Source of the DNA: Methanosarcinales archaeon
Lineage (GTDB): Archaea > Halobacteriota > Syntropharchaeia > Alkanophagales > Methanospirareceae
Reading direction: 5' to 3'
Length of the DNA stretch: 43,704 nucleotides
NCBI GenBank assembly: GCA_030611585.1
Contig: JAUWPM010000006.1
Location: 1-43,704 of the forward strand
Every line of letters begins with the position of its first letter. Position 1 is the stretch's first letter. Made by a program: the position numbers and the translations under genes. Below the pieces are notes generated by a model. That model did no database searches, had not been told where the DNA came from, and saw nothing but the letters and a program-made list of their open reading frames with translations. Below are positions 10,997-19,701 of the stretch, piece after piece.

Positions 10997-12262
10997 TTAC
11001 AGTGCCAACTCCGCCGGATCGGTTATCCGTCCCGTAATTGCCGAAGCCGCAACCACCGCGGGATTCGCCAGGTAAACTTCCGAATCCTTATGCCCCATCC
11101 GCCCGATAAAGTTCCGGTTCGTTGTGCTTACGCATCGTTCGCCCTGTGCAAGAACGCCCATGTGCCCACCCAAACACGCACCGCAAGTGGGACCGCAAAC
11201 AAACGCTCCTGCATTAAGGAACGTTTGGATTAACCCTTCTTCTATCGCCTGTTGGAACACCTTTTCACTTGCCGGCACTACAATCATTCGCACTTCGGGA
11301 TTGACCTTTTTACCCTTCAATAGCTTTGCAGCAACCCGTAAATCCTCTATTCTACCGTTAGTGCACGAGCCGAGATACGCCTGGTCAATATTAACGTCCA
11401 ATTCACTTGCCGGCACGGTATTCGCAGGAGAGAAGGGTTTTGCAACCGTTGGCACGATCTCCGCAGCATCGTATTCAAATACCTCCTCATAATCCTCTTC
11501 ATTACCGTCGGCATACACCGCGTTATAATCGCCTCGTACCCGCCCGCGCAGGAACTCGAAAACCTTCTCGTCCGGCGGGATGATCCCTGCTTTAGCTCCC
11601 GCTTCTATCGCCATGTTCGATATTGTTATTCTATCAGAAAGGCTCAAATTCGCGATTGCCGTGCCGTAAAACTCCTGTGCCTTGTATAGCGAGCCGGAAA
11701 CGCCTATGTCGCCAATGACGTGCAGGATTATGTCCTTTCCCATTACGTATCGCTGTAACGCACCGTTAATCACGAACTTCTGCGTCTCCGGAACCTTGAA
11801 CCACAACCTTCCGGTAGCCATTGCCGCGGCTGCCTCTGTCGAGCCCACACCAGTGGAAAAAGCACCTAATGCGCCGTATGAGCAGGTATGCGAATCCGCA
11901 CCGATGATTAACCTTCCCGGCGCGGCAAATCCGTCCTCGATCATTACCTGATGGCATATTCCGCCCCGACCTATCTCGTAATAATGCTCAATCCCGTATC
12001 GCCGGGCGTATTCCCGCAACGCTTTCGCCTGCTCTGCCGAAGCCACATCCTTGTTCGGAACGTAATGGTCCTGTACCACGACCACCTTCTCCCGTCTTAT
12101 CTCGCCCTCACGTCCAAGCTCCTCGAATACTTCAAAAGCAGGCACACCCGTTATGTCGTTCACCATGATGTAATCCACCTCGCATTCAGCGATTTCACCG
12201 GTATTCGCCGCCTTTCCTTTCCCTGCTTTTTCACCCAGTATCTTTTCCGCTATCGTAGACAT
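10997..12262 (-). CDS. 3-isopropylmalate dehydratase / homoaconitase large subunit
   Basis: This 421-residue aconitase-family large subunit has the substrate-loop GADSHTCSYGALGAF, the YLGSCTNGR motif and CGPTCGACLGGHMG with the CxxC that, together with the SCTN cysteine, ligates the 4Fe-4S cluster. In archaea such proteins serve leucine synthesis (LeuC) or the 2-oxosuberate branch to coenzyme B (homoaconitase HacA). Sequence alone does not separate them here. The start at ATG 12262 (MSTIAEKIL) matches the family N-terminus; a TTG at 12295 overlapping the upstream stop would add 11 residues. No small subunit (LeuD/HacB) is adjacent. It follows the chaperonin paralogue in the same direction with 29 bases between. 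Confidence 0.93.
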   Translation of the reverse strand: MSTIAEKILGEKAGKGKAANTGEIAECEVDYIMVNDITGVPAFEVFEELGREGEIRREKVVVVQDHYVPNKDVASAEQAKALREYARRYGIEHYYEIGRGGICHQVMIEDGFAAPGRLIIGADSHTCSYGALGAFSTGVGSTEAAAAMATGRLWFKVPETQKFVINGALQRYVMGKDIILHVIGDIGVSGSLYKAQEFYGTAIANLSLSDRITISNMAIEAGAKAGIIPPDEKVFEFLRGRVRGDYNAVYADGNEEDYEEVFEYDAAEIVPTVAKPFSPANTVPASELDVNIDQAYLGSCTNGRIEDLRVAAKLLKGKKVNPEVRMIVVPASEKVFQQAIEEGLIQTFLNAGAFVCGPTCGACLGGHMGVLAQGERCVSTTNRNFIGRMGHKDSEVYLANPAVVAASAITGRITDPAELAL

Positions 12263-12291
12263 AGCATAGTTCAATAAACCGTTTTTCGGCT

Positions 12292-14094
12292 TCAATCCTT
12301 CATATACACCGACTTCTGCTTCTGCTCTTCGGTTCCGGTGTATTTCAACCGTCCGCCTTTAAATTTGAACTCCTGCGGCTGCCTCTCCTTCTCTATCAGA
12401 TCGCGTGTTCTGCCTGCTATCTGCGCTTCGGGATTCGCCGCCTCCTCTGCTATCGCACTCTTCACGATATGCAAATCGTCTATCCGTAGCATTCCGGCAG
12501 CGGCATTCGCAGCAGAGATAAAAGCCTGTAATTTCACCGCTAACGGGTCTATGATTCCCAATTCCGTCATGTCCTCTTTCACGGTCTTGTCCTTCCCAGA
12601 GATCCCCGCGTTTTTATTGCCCGCGTAATGCTCCGCTCTGAGCGCTGTGAGCGTGTCAATCTGGTCCATCCCGCTGTTCTTCGCTATCGCCCTTGGTATG
12701 CACTCTAAAGCGTCCGCAAACACGTTTACTGCTAATTGCTCCTTGCTCGGTATAGTTCTCGCAAAGTTCCGCAATTCAGTTGCACACTCTATTTCTGCTG
12801 CACCCCCCCCAGGCACTACTCTCGCATCGTCAAATAAAGTGGCAACGGCGTGCATAGCACTCCTTATATCGCCTACCATGCCCTCTAAAATCCTGAGATG
12901 GGCACCTCTTATAAGCATCGTCGAGGATTTCTTATACGGGCAGTCATCGAAGAATACGTACTTTGCACCGCCTACCTCTCGCTGTGCTACCCGTCCTGCA
13001 GAGCCTAATTTGTCTTCACTTAGGTCGCTTACGTCTTGCACTATCTTCCCGGCGGTGGATTTCGCCAACCGCTTCAAATCGGTCATTTTCACTCGCTTTA
13101 TCAGCATTATCCCCGCCCTTCGGAACTTGCCCAGCGCATCGTCATCCACACCCCACCGGCAACAAACCACGTTCGCACCCGAATTTATGACGCCATCAAT
13201 AAGCTCATTGAAAAGCCGCGCTCGGGCATCTCGGAACTCTCTGAAATGAGATGCCTTTGAAAACTTAACGTGAAAATCAAATCCTCCGACCGTTTCACCC
13301 GCTTTGCTCCGTTCTCTCGCTCCGGTTCCGGTCGGTAGTTCCTTCCTGCCTTTTACTTTCGGCTCTTTATGCTCAATGGGGAAATCGAGCAGAGCTATCT
13401 TTGCGTTCTTCACCTCCGTTGGAAGATCGTCCAAAACGCTCCGGTCCACCACCACGCCGTCGAGAAAACGCGTATCGTCCACACTCCCCCCTGCCTTTGC
13501 CTCTATTTCTACTTCATCCACGTCTATCGGCAACTCCCCACTCTCGCTTATCCTTCTTATGCTCCCCACGACTGCGTCTACCAATCTATTTTCATCGCAA
13601 TACTCGCCCTTCTTCAACGCGGTCCTCGCCACTTGCTTCAAATACTCATCGCTTTCTCTTATCTCCACCGGCGACGCAATCTCATTTAAAACCTCTTTCG
13701 CACGCTCCAGCGCCTTTTCATAGCCGTTCACAATCACGTTCTGATGTAGCCCCAGATTCTTCAGTTCAAACCCTCGCCACACCAGCTCGCCGGTCAGAAT
13801 CATAACGGTAGCTACACCGTCCCCAACTCGTTCACCCTGTGCTAAGCCCGCGTTGATCAATATATCCGCGGCGGGATGCGTGTATGCTAATTCCCGTATT
13901 ATGCTGTATGCGTTACTGGTGACGAGGTCGTCAGCTTCTATTTTCGTGGCGCCACTGGTTATCAATTTCTTCGAGCCGAGAGGACCAATGGTGGATTTGA
14001 ATATATCGGAAAAAGTAAGCGATACGAGTGCATTGGTCTCCTGAATCTCTTCAGACGGCACTGCACCCGGCGGTAACTCTTCTTTTATTGTCAT
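12292..14094 (-). CDS. divergent group II chaperonin (thermosome) paralogue with degenerate ATP site
   Basis: This 600-residue thermosome/CCT relative keeps the equatorial-apical layout and the VVPGGGAAEIE and HPAADILI signatures. It departs from canonical subunits at ATP-site motifs. The usual NDGATI is SNAYSI (about 60-65), GDGTT is GDGVA (91-95), and the catalytic aspartate in RSLHDAL is replaced (RSAMHAV). TLGPKGMDKM is TIGPLGSKKL (35-44). An apical region of about 40 extra residues (KGRKELPTGTGARERSKAG onwards) explains the length beyond the usual ~545. It is likely an ATPase-poor or specialised member; that is inference. ATG 14094 has AGGAAGAG upstream. Confidence 0.88.
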   Translation of the reverse strand: MTIKEELPPGAVPSEEIQETNALVSLTFSDIFKSTIGPLGSKKLITSGATKIEADDLVTSNAYSIIRELAYTHPAADILINAGLAQGERVGDGVATVMILTGELVWRGFELKNLGLHQNVIVNGYEKALERAKEVLNEIASPVEIRESDEYLKQVARTALKKGEYCDENRLVDAVVGSIRRISESGELPIDVDEVEIEAKAGGSVDDTRFLDGVVVDRSVLDDLPTEVKNAKIALLDFPIEHKEPKVKGRKELPTGTGARERSKAGETVGGFDFHVKFSKASHFREFRDARARLFNELIDGVINSGANVVCCRWGVDDDALGKFRRAGIMLIKRVKMTDLKRLAKSTAGKIVQDVSDLSEDKLGSAGRVAQREVGGAKYVFFDDCPYKKSSTMLIRGAHLRILEGMVGDIRSAMHAVATLFDDARVVPGGGAAEIECATELRNFARTIPSKEQLAVNVFADALECIPRAIAKNSGMDQIDTLTALRAEHYAGNKNAGISGKDKTVKEDMTELGIIDPLAVKLQAFISAANAAAGMLRIDDLHIVKSAIAEEAANPEAQIAGRTRDLIEKERQPQEFKFKGGRLKYTGTEEQKQKSVYMKD

Positions 14095-14182
14095 CTTTTT
14101 ATTCTCTTCCTATCTTCGCGCCTTCATCACACTGCAAGTGTAAATAAGGAGATAACCTTCAGCAATAAAAAACCTTAAAACG

Positions 14183-15355
14183 TTATACATTCACTTCCCC
14201 CGCTTTCTTGATAGCATATTGTGTGCCAAGCGGAGAGAATAACTGGAACAAGGCGGTTGTAGTCGCCATCAGCGTGATTATTACGCCTCCCAACTCGTAT
14301 CCGGATAATTCCTGAGCCGCAAGGAACGCGAGACCAACGGCAACACCCGCCTGATTGAGCAATGCAATACCAAGATATTTCGTTATTTTCGGTTCGGATT
14401 TAGACAGGATGCCCCCCATACTGCAGCCCAATATCTTACCAACGCTTCTACCAATACAATAAACGATTACGATCGCCCATATAGACGCAAACTGTGAAAA
14501 GTCTATTTCCATGCCGATTACGGCGAAAAATAGTATGAATACCGGGGTCATAATATTATCTATCAGCTCGTTGGAACGATTGCCAATGTGCACATTGAAG
14601 TTGATCACCGTCGTTCCCAGAACCATGCAAGCGAGAATTGCCGAGACACCGATCATCTCCGCAAGACCCCAACACAGAATCGCAACGGCAGCACAGACAA
14701 CAAAGAGGTGGTCAGAGGATAGAACTCTTTTTTTCGTGACGTATGAAATGGCAAGTCCAAATGCGCCTCCAAGTGCTACTGCACCAAAAATCTCCCATAC
14801 GGGATAAACAATGGAAGATGCGATGCTGACTTCACCACCTAAGAGCATCTTCGTCCATATAACGCCAACCGAATAGATGACAATCGCCGCTGCGTCGTCC
14901 AGCCCCACAACGGCAATGCTCACATCTGTAAGTGTTCCTTTTGACCGGAGGTCTCTTAATACAGCTATTGTTCCCGCAGGAGCGGTTGCCGGAGCCAAAG
15001 AAGCCAGAATTATGGACAGTGGGAGATCTCCCGTCAACAAATATATAACAATCCACACTGCAATAGATGTTACGAGCACCTCCACAATTAGTATTATCAG
15101 TACTTTCTTCCCCATTTTCTTGAGAAAAGAGAAGGAGAAACTCAATCCCACCATGTAAGCAACAAAAGCAAGCGTTACTCCGCTAATAATGGTGTCAAAG
15201 TGTTCGGGGGCGCTGAAATGTAAAATTGGTCCTATGATAATCCCCGCAAAGAGATACGCCAGCACTTCGGTCAAACCTACTTTACGCAGTAGCTGCCCAA
15301 GTACAAATCCAAGGAGAAGCACCAAACCAACGAGAACGTAAATATTAGACGTCAT
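14183..15355 (-). CDS. CPA2-family cation/proton antiporter (membrane domain only)
   Basis: This 390-residue protein has about 11-12 hydrophobic segments and GLTEVLAYLFAGIIIGP near the start, typical of KefB/NapA-type monovalent cation:proton antiporters. GLDDAAAI at 151-158 supplies the paired aspartates of the ion site. It lacks a C-terminal RCK/TrkA domain. Its ATG at 15355 overlaps the stop of the CBS gene (ATGA), so the separate CBS protein may regulate it. Confidence 0.9.
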   Translation of the reverse strand: MTSNIYVLVGLVLLLGFVLGQLLRKVGLTEVLAYLFAGIIIGPILHFSAPEHFDTIISGVTLAFVAYMVGLSFSFSFLKKMGKKVLIILIVEVLVTSIAVWIVIYLLTGDLPLSIILASLAPATAPAGTIAVLRDLRSKGTLTDVSIAVVGLDDAAAIVIYSVGVIWTKMLLGGEVSIASSIVYPVWEIFGAVALGGAFGLAISYVTKKRVLSSDHLFVVCAAVAILCWGLAEMIGVSAILACMVLGTTVINFNVHIGNRSNELIDNIMTPVFILFFAVIGMEIDFSQFASIWAIVIVYCIGRSVGKILGCSMGGILSKSEPKITKYLGIALLNQAGVAVGLAFLAAQELSGYELGGVIITLMATTTALFQLFSPLGTQYAIKKAGEVNV

Positions 15356-15813
15356 TCTTGTATCATAAATCGGTATCTGAGATTTTTAATCAGGAGTTGA
15401 AGCGTTATTTCTCCCACGAGCCGTTTGGTTTCATCAGCAACTGGCAGTCTCCTGATATTAAATGTTGTAAGCTTTTTTAGAATGTCCTCCATGCTATCCT
15501 CTGGTGAGCACATTACGGGATTATACGTCATGATGTCCCGGACAGTGCTTTCTACATGTAATATATCCGGTCTGGAAAGTCCAAAGATTCTCTCCTTTTT
15601 CCTCTCCTGCGGTATAATACAACGCAGCATGTCATGTTCCGTTACCACTCCAACCACCTTCATGTTCTTTGTATTGTTCACCACCCATGCGTGTGCGCTA
15701 ACGGAAAGTATGGTGAGAAACTCCTTCCAATCAGCATCTTCTTCTATAAATGGCGTATTCCACCCCGGAGTCATAATATCTTTCGTTTTTATCTCGTAAA
15801 ATTCTTCTAACAT
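15352..15813 (-). CDS. two-CBS-domain protein coupled to the antiporter
   Basis: This 153-residue protein has tandem CBS motifs: KTKDIMTPG...VVGVVTEHDMLR, and VRDIMTYNPVMCSPEDSMED...NIRRLPVADETKRLVGEIT. CBS pairs bind adenine nucleotides and act as energy or ionic-strength sensors. A TATA-like TTTAAATAG lies about 28 bases before ATG 15813, so the transcript may be leaderless. Overlap with the antiporter start indicates co-translation; regulation of the transporter is inferred. Confidence 0.88.
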   Translation of the reverse strand: MLEEFYEIKTKDIMTPGWNTPFIEEDADWKEFLTILSVSAHAWVVNNTKNMKVVGVVTEHDMLRCIIPQERKKERIFGLSRPDILHVESTVRDIMTYNPVMCSPEDSMEDILKKLTTFNIRRLPVADETKRLVGEITLQLLIKNLRYRFMIQE

Positions 15814-15835
15814 GAGTTTATAATATCCTGGTGAT

Positions 15836-15848
15836 ACTATTTAAACGT
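15836..15848 (-). promoter_or_regulatory. TATA-like promoter of the CBS-antiporter operon
   Basis: On the minus strand GTTTAAATAG is centred about 27 bases upstream of the CBS start codon, the normal TATA-to-start-site distance in archaea. This implies a leaderless or very short-leader mRNA. The 236-base divergent spacer to the Lon-like gene holds this and a second TATA-like TTATAAAG near 16010 for the plus strand; nothing else was recognised in it. Confidence 0.5.
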
Positions 15849-16049
15849 ATCTCTCAGCCTCGCATGCCTTTCTATAAGAACCGTCATGTAGCACATTATT
15901 TATGGAATATGACCTATGATCTTGCTATGATCAAAGACGCCGTACGCCAACTCAATGAGCCGCTGCATCTCAGAGTCTTTCTTATACGGGACAACGTTAT
16001 AGTTTCATAATTATAAAGCCGTAAGGGGCTAAAGTGAGAGGTAAGTAAG

Positions 16050-16967
16050 ATGGGCAAGAAAATCTTCGCACTCGTATCCATTCTTCTGATCGCTTCGGTC
16101 ACTGCGAACGTATACTTTATTTCTAACCAGTCCCAGTTGAACCTTTCAGAACTTAAAAGCCAGATAAACGGTCTCGAAAAAGCGAATGCCGCGCTGAGTA
16201 ACGAACTTTATCAAACCAACCTCGCGCTACAACAAGCGAGGACACAGCTCGATTTATACAGGGGACAAATAGCAGAGCTAAAAAGTCAAGTAAACCCGAG
16301 CTTCGTTGCCGGTGAGGAAGGCAAAGCCCAACTCGACGCTCCTGCGGTGATGCGGCGAGTGGAATACGGTGATGAATATCCCTTTTACACACGACGGATT
16401 GTGGAAGAGGGAACCATGATGCAGGTCTCTGTTGATATTAGACCTGGTTACGGGCGAGTCCTTGTGGAAACAAAACCGCTGATGGGCGTTGTCTTCCAGG
16501 ATGCCGCGAATACCGCAGTTGTCGCTGCCGAGAATTACACCGGCTGCGATCTCTCCGGAAGCGACGTTATATTCAGTGTTGAAGCATACGCGGAAGTCCC
16601 CGAAGTTGATGGACCCAGCGCTGGTGCCCTGATGACCACGCTTATCATTGCAGCACTGGAAAACGTCACGCTACCCGGTGATATTACCATGACGGGCACG
16701 ATCAGTAAGGAGGGACACGTTGGGGAGATTGGAGGCGTTATAGAGAAGGCAACGGCGGCGAAAGAGAATAATAAGCGTATCTTCATCCTCCCGCATGAGA
16801 ACAGTCGGTTCGTGCGGTACGAAGGAGTGAGAAAGCAGTACGGAATCATAACCGTAACTAAGCAGAACCCGATCGTAGAAGATACAAAAGAATACATCGA
16901 GCGGAATATAGGAATTCAGGTAGAATACGTTGATTCGATAGATGACGTCATGAAGATCATTTGTTAG
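16050..16967 (+). CDS. exported or membrane-anchored Lon-like (S16) serine protease domain protein
   Basis: This 305-residue protein has an N-terminal signal or anchor (about 5-24) and a coiled coil rich in L/Q/A (about 28-82). A Lon-type proteolytic domain follows (about 120-305). VDGPSAGALM provides the nucleophile Ser190, and EIGGVIEKA provides Lys233; the 43-residue spacing equals that of Lon. It has no AAA+ ATPase domain, so it is not a classical Lon protease. Such anchored Lon-domain proteins occur in archaea but their substrates are mostly unknown. ATG 16050 follows GAGGTAAG. Confidence 0.88.
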   Translation: MGKKIFALVSILLIASVTANVYFISNQSQLNLSELKSQINGLEKANAALSNELYQTNLALQQARTQLDLYRGQIAELKSQVNPSFVAGEEGKAQLDAPAVMRRVEYGDEYPFYTRRIVEEGTMMQVSVDIRPGYGRVLVETKPLMGVVFQDAANTAVVAAENYTGCDLSGSDVIFSVEAYAEVPEVDGPSAGALMTTLIIAALENVTLPGDITMTGTISKEGHVGEIGGVIEKATAAKENNKRIFILPHENSRFVRYEGVRKQYGIITVTKQNPIVEDTKEYIERNIGIQVEYVDSIDDVMKIIC

Positions 16968-16998
16968 CCTTTTTATTCCTAACCTCTTCTTTACTTTG

Positions 16999-17700
16999 AT
17001 GCTCAATTACTTTGATCTCAACGTGCACGCATACCCGGAAACCGATGCGCCAGTAGAGGAACTGCACAGAGTTGCGAAAAAATATGGATACGCCGGCATT
17101 GCAGTAACCAACCACAGTGAGGTTGTGCAAGAGCAACCAGAATCAAATGCCGTCTTCTATGGTGTAGAGATAAAAACGAATTCGGTTTCTGACCTGAAAA
17201 GAAAAGTAAAGCTTCACTGGGGCAAAGTGTCCTTATTAGCGGTTCACGGCGGTAATGATAAGATAAATAGAGCTGCGGTAGAGAATCCAAGGGTGGATGT
17301 ATTGGCTCATCCGTGTGGAGAGCGAGGAGAAAGGGGATTGAACCACGTATTGGTGCGATACGCTGCTGAGAATGGCGTTGCAATAGACTTCAATATGAAT
17401 GCAATAATCCACAGCCGAAGAGGTGAGAGAGCGCGAACCCTCGGTAAAATGCGTGAGAATTTGAAGCTCGTACGGAAATATAAGGCTCAGATGATATTAA
17501 CCAGCCATGCTCACTCAATATACGATTTGAGGGCGCCACGGGAGATGATTGCACTTGCAGCTCTCTTCGGGATGACTAAAGAAGAGGCTACGAGTGCGTT
17601 ATGCGATATTCCCGCGGGAATATTGGAGAAGAGATGGAAAAAGGATAGGGATGTGGAGATAATAAAAAATGAAAAAGGCAAAGTGCAAAAGTCAAAATAA
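16999..17700 (+). CDS. rnp3: ribonuclease P protein component 3 (Rpp30)
   Basis: This 233-residue PHP-fold subunit of archaeal RNase P matures tRNA 5' ends. Visible motifs are FDLNVHAYPE at the start, the GYAGIAVTNHSE strand-helix, DVLAHPCG, and AAENGVAIDFNMNAI, then TSHAHSIYDLRAP. ATG 16999 is chosen over a TTG one codon before. The last ~12 codons (NEKGKVQKSK) seem to come from a repeat inserted at the gene end. The gene is followed by Pop5, its direct binding partner, as in many archaeal operons. Confidence 0.9.
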   Translation: MLNYFDLNVHAYPETDAPVEELHRVAKKYGYAGIAVTNHSEVVQEQPESNAVFYGVEIKTNSVSDLKRKVKLHWGKVSLLAVHGGNDKINRAAVENPRVDVLAHPCGERGERGLNHVLVRYAAENGVAIDFNMNAIIHSRRGERARTLGKMRENLKLVRKYKAQMILTSHAHSIYDLRAPREMIALAALFGMTKEEATSALCDIPAGILEKRWKKDRDVEIIKNEKGKVQKSK

Positions 17701-17790
17701 ACTGCTCTTTAAGAAAGAACGCCTGACCAGAGGAACTACTATTTTTCCTTTCTGCCTATTTGCTATTTGCAATTTGCAATTTGCATTGTT
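17660..17790. repeat. small repeat with imperfect inverted ends between rnp3 and rnp2
   Basis: The left part AATGAAAAAGGCAAAGTGCA... (about 17667-17699) is similar to the reverse complement of TTTGCTATTTGCAATTTGCA... (about 17759-17787). Both are simple GCAAATTGCAAAT-type sequence, and the element spans about 125 bases. It supplies the last codons of rnp3 and the probable start region of rnp2, and looks like a MITE-like or degenerate repeat insertion. Mobility is not shown. Confidence 0.5.
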
Positions 17791-18160
17791 GATTCTGCCG
17801 CCTTCTCTCCGTGAGCGGAGGAGGTATCTGCTCTTCGAGGTGCTGTGCGAGCGAGAGATAGACAAGCGGGAATTGTTGAAAGAGATATGGGACTCACTTT
17901 ATTCATTGTACGGCGACGTGGGCGCGAGTGAAAGTAAGGTATGGCTGATCGAATACCATAACCATAAAAGGGAAGATGCAAACGGCAGCAACAGCAGCGG
18001 CGGTGGCGGCGTGGGCGTCCTGAGATGCGCTCATGATAAAGTCGAGGAAGTACGAGCGTCATTAGCGTGCATTCATTCGATAAATGAAGCACGAATTGGC
18101 ATACGAGTACTCAAAATCTCAGGTACCATAAAAGGGGCAACAGCAACTCGCCTTCGATGA
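17786..18160 (+). CDS. rnp2: ribonuclease P protein component 2 (Pop5)
   Basis: The recognisable protein starts at LPPSLRERRRYLLFEV and continues through RELLKEIWDSLYSLYGDVGA and GVGVLRCAHDKVEEVRASLA to LKISGTIKGA, the Pop5 RRM-like fold that pairs with Rpp30 in RNase P. The open frame extends back to an ATG at 17669, but those ~40 residues are repeat sequence. TTG 17786 or 17789 gives the normal family start, although no clear Shine-Dalgarno is present. A short NGSNSSGGGG insertion lies between strands. Start choice is uncertain; identity is firm. Confidence 0.82.
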   Translation: MLILPPSLRERRRYLLFEVLCEREIDKRELLKEIWDSLYSLYGDVGASESKVWLIEYHNHKREDANGSNSSGGGGVGVLRCAHDKVEEVRASLACIHSINEARIGIRVLKISGTIKGATATRLR

Positions 18161-18168
18161 CATTGCTT

Positions 18169-19341
18169 TTAACCTCGCCCCTTCAGCATTTCCATAAACA
18201 TCGCTAAATCTCTTCTCGTTATGAGTCCCACGATGCTTCCGGTTATCGTATCTTCCACAGCCAGAACTTTCCTCTTGTTCCTCATCATCCTTTTTAGCGC
18301 TTCTGCCGCCTCCTCTTCTTGTGAGATAACCTCACTCATTCTATCAAAGGAGTTTATCACATCAGAGACCTTTAAACGGTAACGCTGCTCGGCGGACAAC
18401 TTTTTTATCTCATCAAACGTTATAAACCCTTTTAATTCGCCGTTCTCACTAACCACCGCATATTCGGCTGTTTTCTCCTCGAGCATCTTATTCACCAGTT
18501 CCACGATTGGCATATCCTCTGGCACGCTCGTTCTCTCAGTTCTCATTACGTGCTTCACCTTTATCCCCTCTAAGGAAGAGAAAGTGATGGTGGCGTTTTC
18601 TTCTTCGGTCGCTGCGATGTATAAGAAAGTAGCAAGTAAAGGAAACCAGATATTACCGGTTATTATTTCGCCAGTTAGAATAAACGTGAAAGGGTCCACA
18701 ATAAAGCCCCCGACTGCCATCACAACGGCGAATATTTTACCTACCAACACCGCCCGTTTCGTCGCTTTTAGAAATGGCATTCTCTTTGCAAGGAAAGCCC
18801 TAAAAACTCGACCGCCATCCATTGGAAATGCGGGTATCAAGTTAAAAAATGCTAATGCCACGTTAAGAAATCCCAGAGTGAACACTAAAATCTCAACCGG
18901 GCGATAAACGGCTAAATTTAACGTTTTTATACCAAAATAAGCGAGAAGAAATAGACCGCCGAGGGCAATGCTCATCAAAGGACCCGCAATTGCTATCCGC
19001 CACTCCTTATCAGGGTTCTTTGGGATATCCTCCATCATGGCTACGCCACCGAAGAAGAAAAGCGTAATGCCGTGTATTTTCGTCCCAAACTTCATTGCAA
19101 CGTATGAATGGGACAACTCATGGAGTAACAAAGTAAAGAAGAAAAGAACAGCGGCAATCGAGGATAAGAAATAGCGGAAGAAAGTATCCATTTCAATGCC
19201 ACCTAAGCCCATAGGGATACGATATTCGGTGGCAGGAAGAGTTGCGAATCCATATATAATCCCAAAGAGGATGAATAAAAAGGTAAAATGCAATCGTATG
19301 GGTATGCCAATAATTCTGCCGACTTGTATAGATGTTTGCAT
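18169..19341 (-). CDS. site-2 protease family (M50) membrane metalloprotease with two CBS domains
   Basis: This 390-residue protein has about six membrane segments. The zinc site is HELSH (74-78), with NLIPAFPMDGGR (167-178) supplying the third ligand, as in intramembrane S2P proteases. The C-terminal third (about 255-385) holds two CBS motifs (VKHVMRTERTSVPEDMPI, and VSDVINSF... ending VGLITRRDLAMF), which in this family sense nucleotides. The substrate is unknown. It is divergent from the PRC-barrel gene; the 60-base spacer has TATATAT-like sequence serving either side. Confidence 0.92.
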   Translation of the reverse strand: MQTSIQVGRIIGIPIRLHFTFLFILFGIIYGFATLPATEYRIPMGLGGIEMDTFFRYFLSSIAAVLFFFTLLLHELSHSYVAMKFGTKIHGITLFFFGGVAMMEDIPKNPDKEWRIAIAGPLMSIALGGLFLLAYFGIKTLNLAVYRPVEILVFTLGFLNVALAFFNLIPAFPMDGGRVFRAFLAKRMPFLKATKRAVLVGKIFAVVMAVGGFIVDPFTFILTGEIITGNIWFPLLATFLYIAATEEENATITFSSLEGIKVKHVMRTERTSVPEDMPIVELVNKMLEEKTAEYAVVSENGELKGFITFDEIKKLSAEQRYRLKVSDVINSFDRMSEVISQEEEAAEALKRMMRNKRKVLAVEDTITGSIVGLITRRDLAMFMEMLKGRG

Positions 19342-19401
19342 CGTTTCTTCGTTAGATTGATCCGTTAATTATATATATTTCTCCAATTCATAAATAGCAT
19401 T

Positions 19402-19677
19402 ATGGAAATACAATTGTCTTCTTTGTATGGGCAGGATTTGTACACGGATAGAGGAATCTACGTTGGCAAGATCGAGGACGTGAGTGTTGACGTAAGGGAG
19501 AAGCGAGTATCGGGTCTGGCGGTGAAGAACGTAAATCCAAACGCGTTCAACGCGGGCAGAAGGAAAGGGGTGATCATTCCTTACCGGTGGGTAACCGCAA
19601 TTGGCGATATAGTGCTCATAAAGCACGTGCGGAGAAGAGCGGCGGAGCGAGAGGGAGAGGAAGAAGAGGAAGGATAG
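19402..19677 (+). CDS. PRC-barrel domain protein
   Basis: This 91-residue protein reads SSLYGQDLYTDRGIYVGKIED followed by short strands RVSGLAVKNVN and a KGVIIPYRWVTAIGDIVLI, the PRC-barrel pattern found alone in many archaea and fused to RimM in bacteria. It ends with an acidic Glu-rich tail. Roles include RNA processing and cell division (CdpB-type proteins in euryarchaea); which applies here is unknown. It is followed 24 bases later by thg1. Confidence 0.85.
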   Translation: MEIQLSSLYGQDLYTDRGIYVGKIEDVSVDVREKRVSGLAVKNVNPNAFNAGRRKGVIIPYRWVTAIGDIVLIKHVRRRAAEREGEEEEEG

Positions 19678-19701
19678 AAGAAGAAGTAGAAAGTGTCGGG
19701 G

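Noticed and set aside
12647-13805. several plus-strand frames of 75-200 codons opposite the chaperonin paralogue
   Set aside because: Shadows of the minus-strand gene; Ser/Pro-rich low-information translations with no Shine-Dalgarno.
15914-16034. short plus-strand frame MIKDAVRQLNEPLHLRVFLI between the CBS and Lon-like genes
   Set aside because: It is about 28 codons long, has no Shine-Dalgarno and ends before the next promoter; it could be a remnant of a redox protein but the evidence is too weak.
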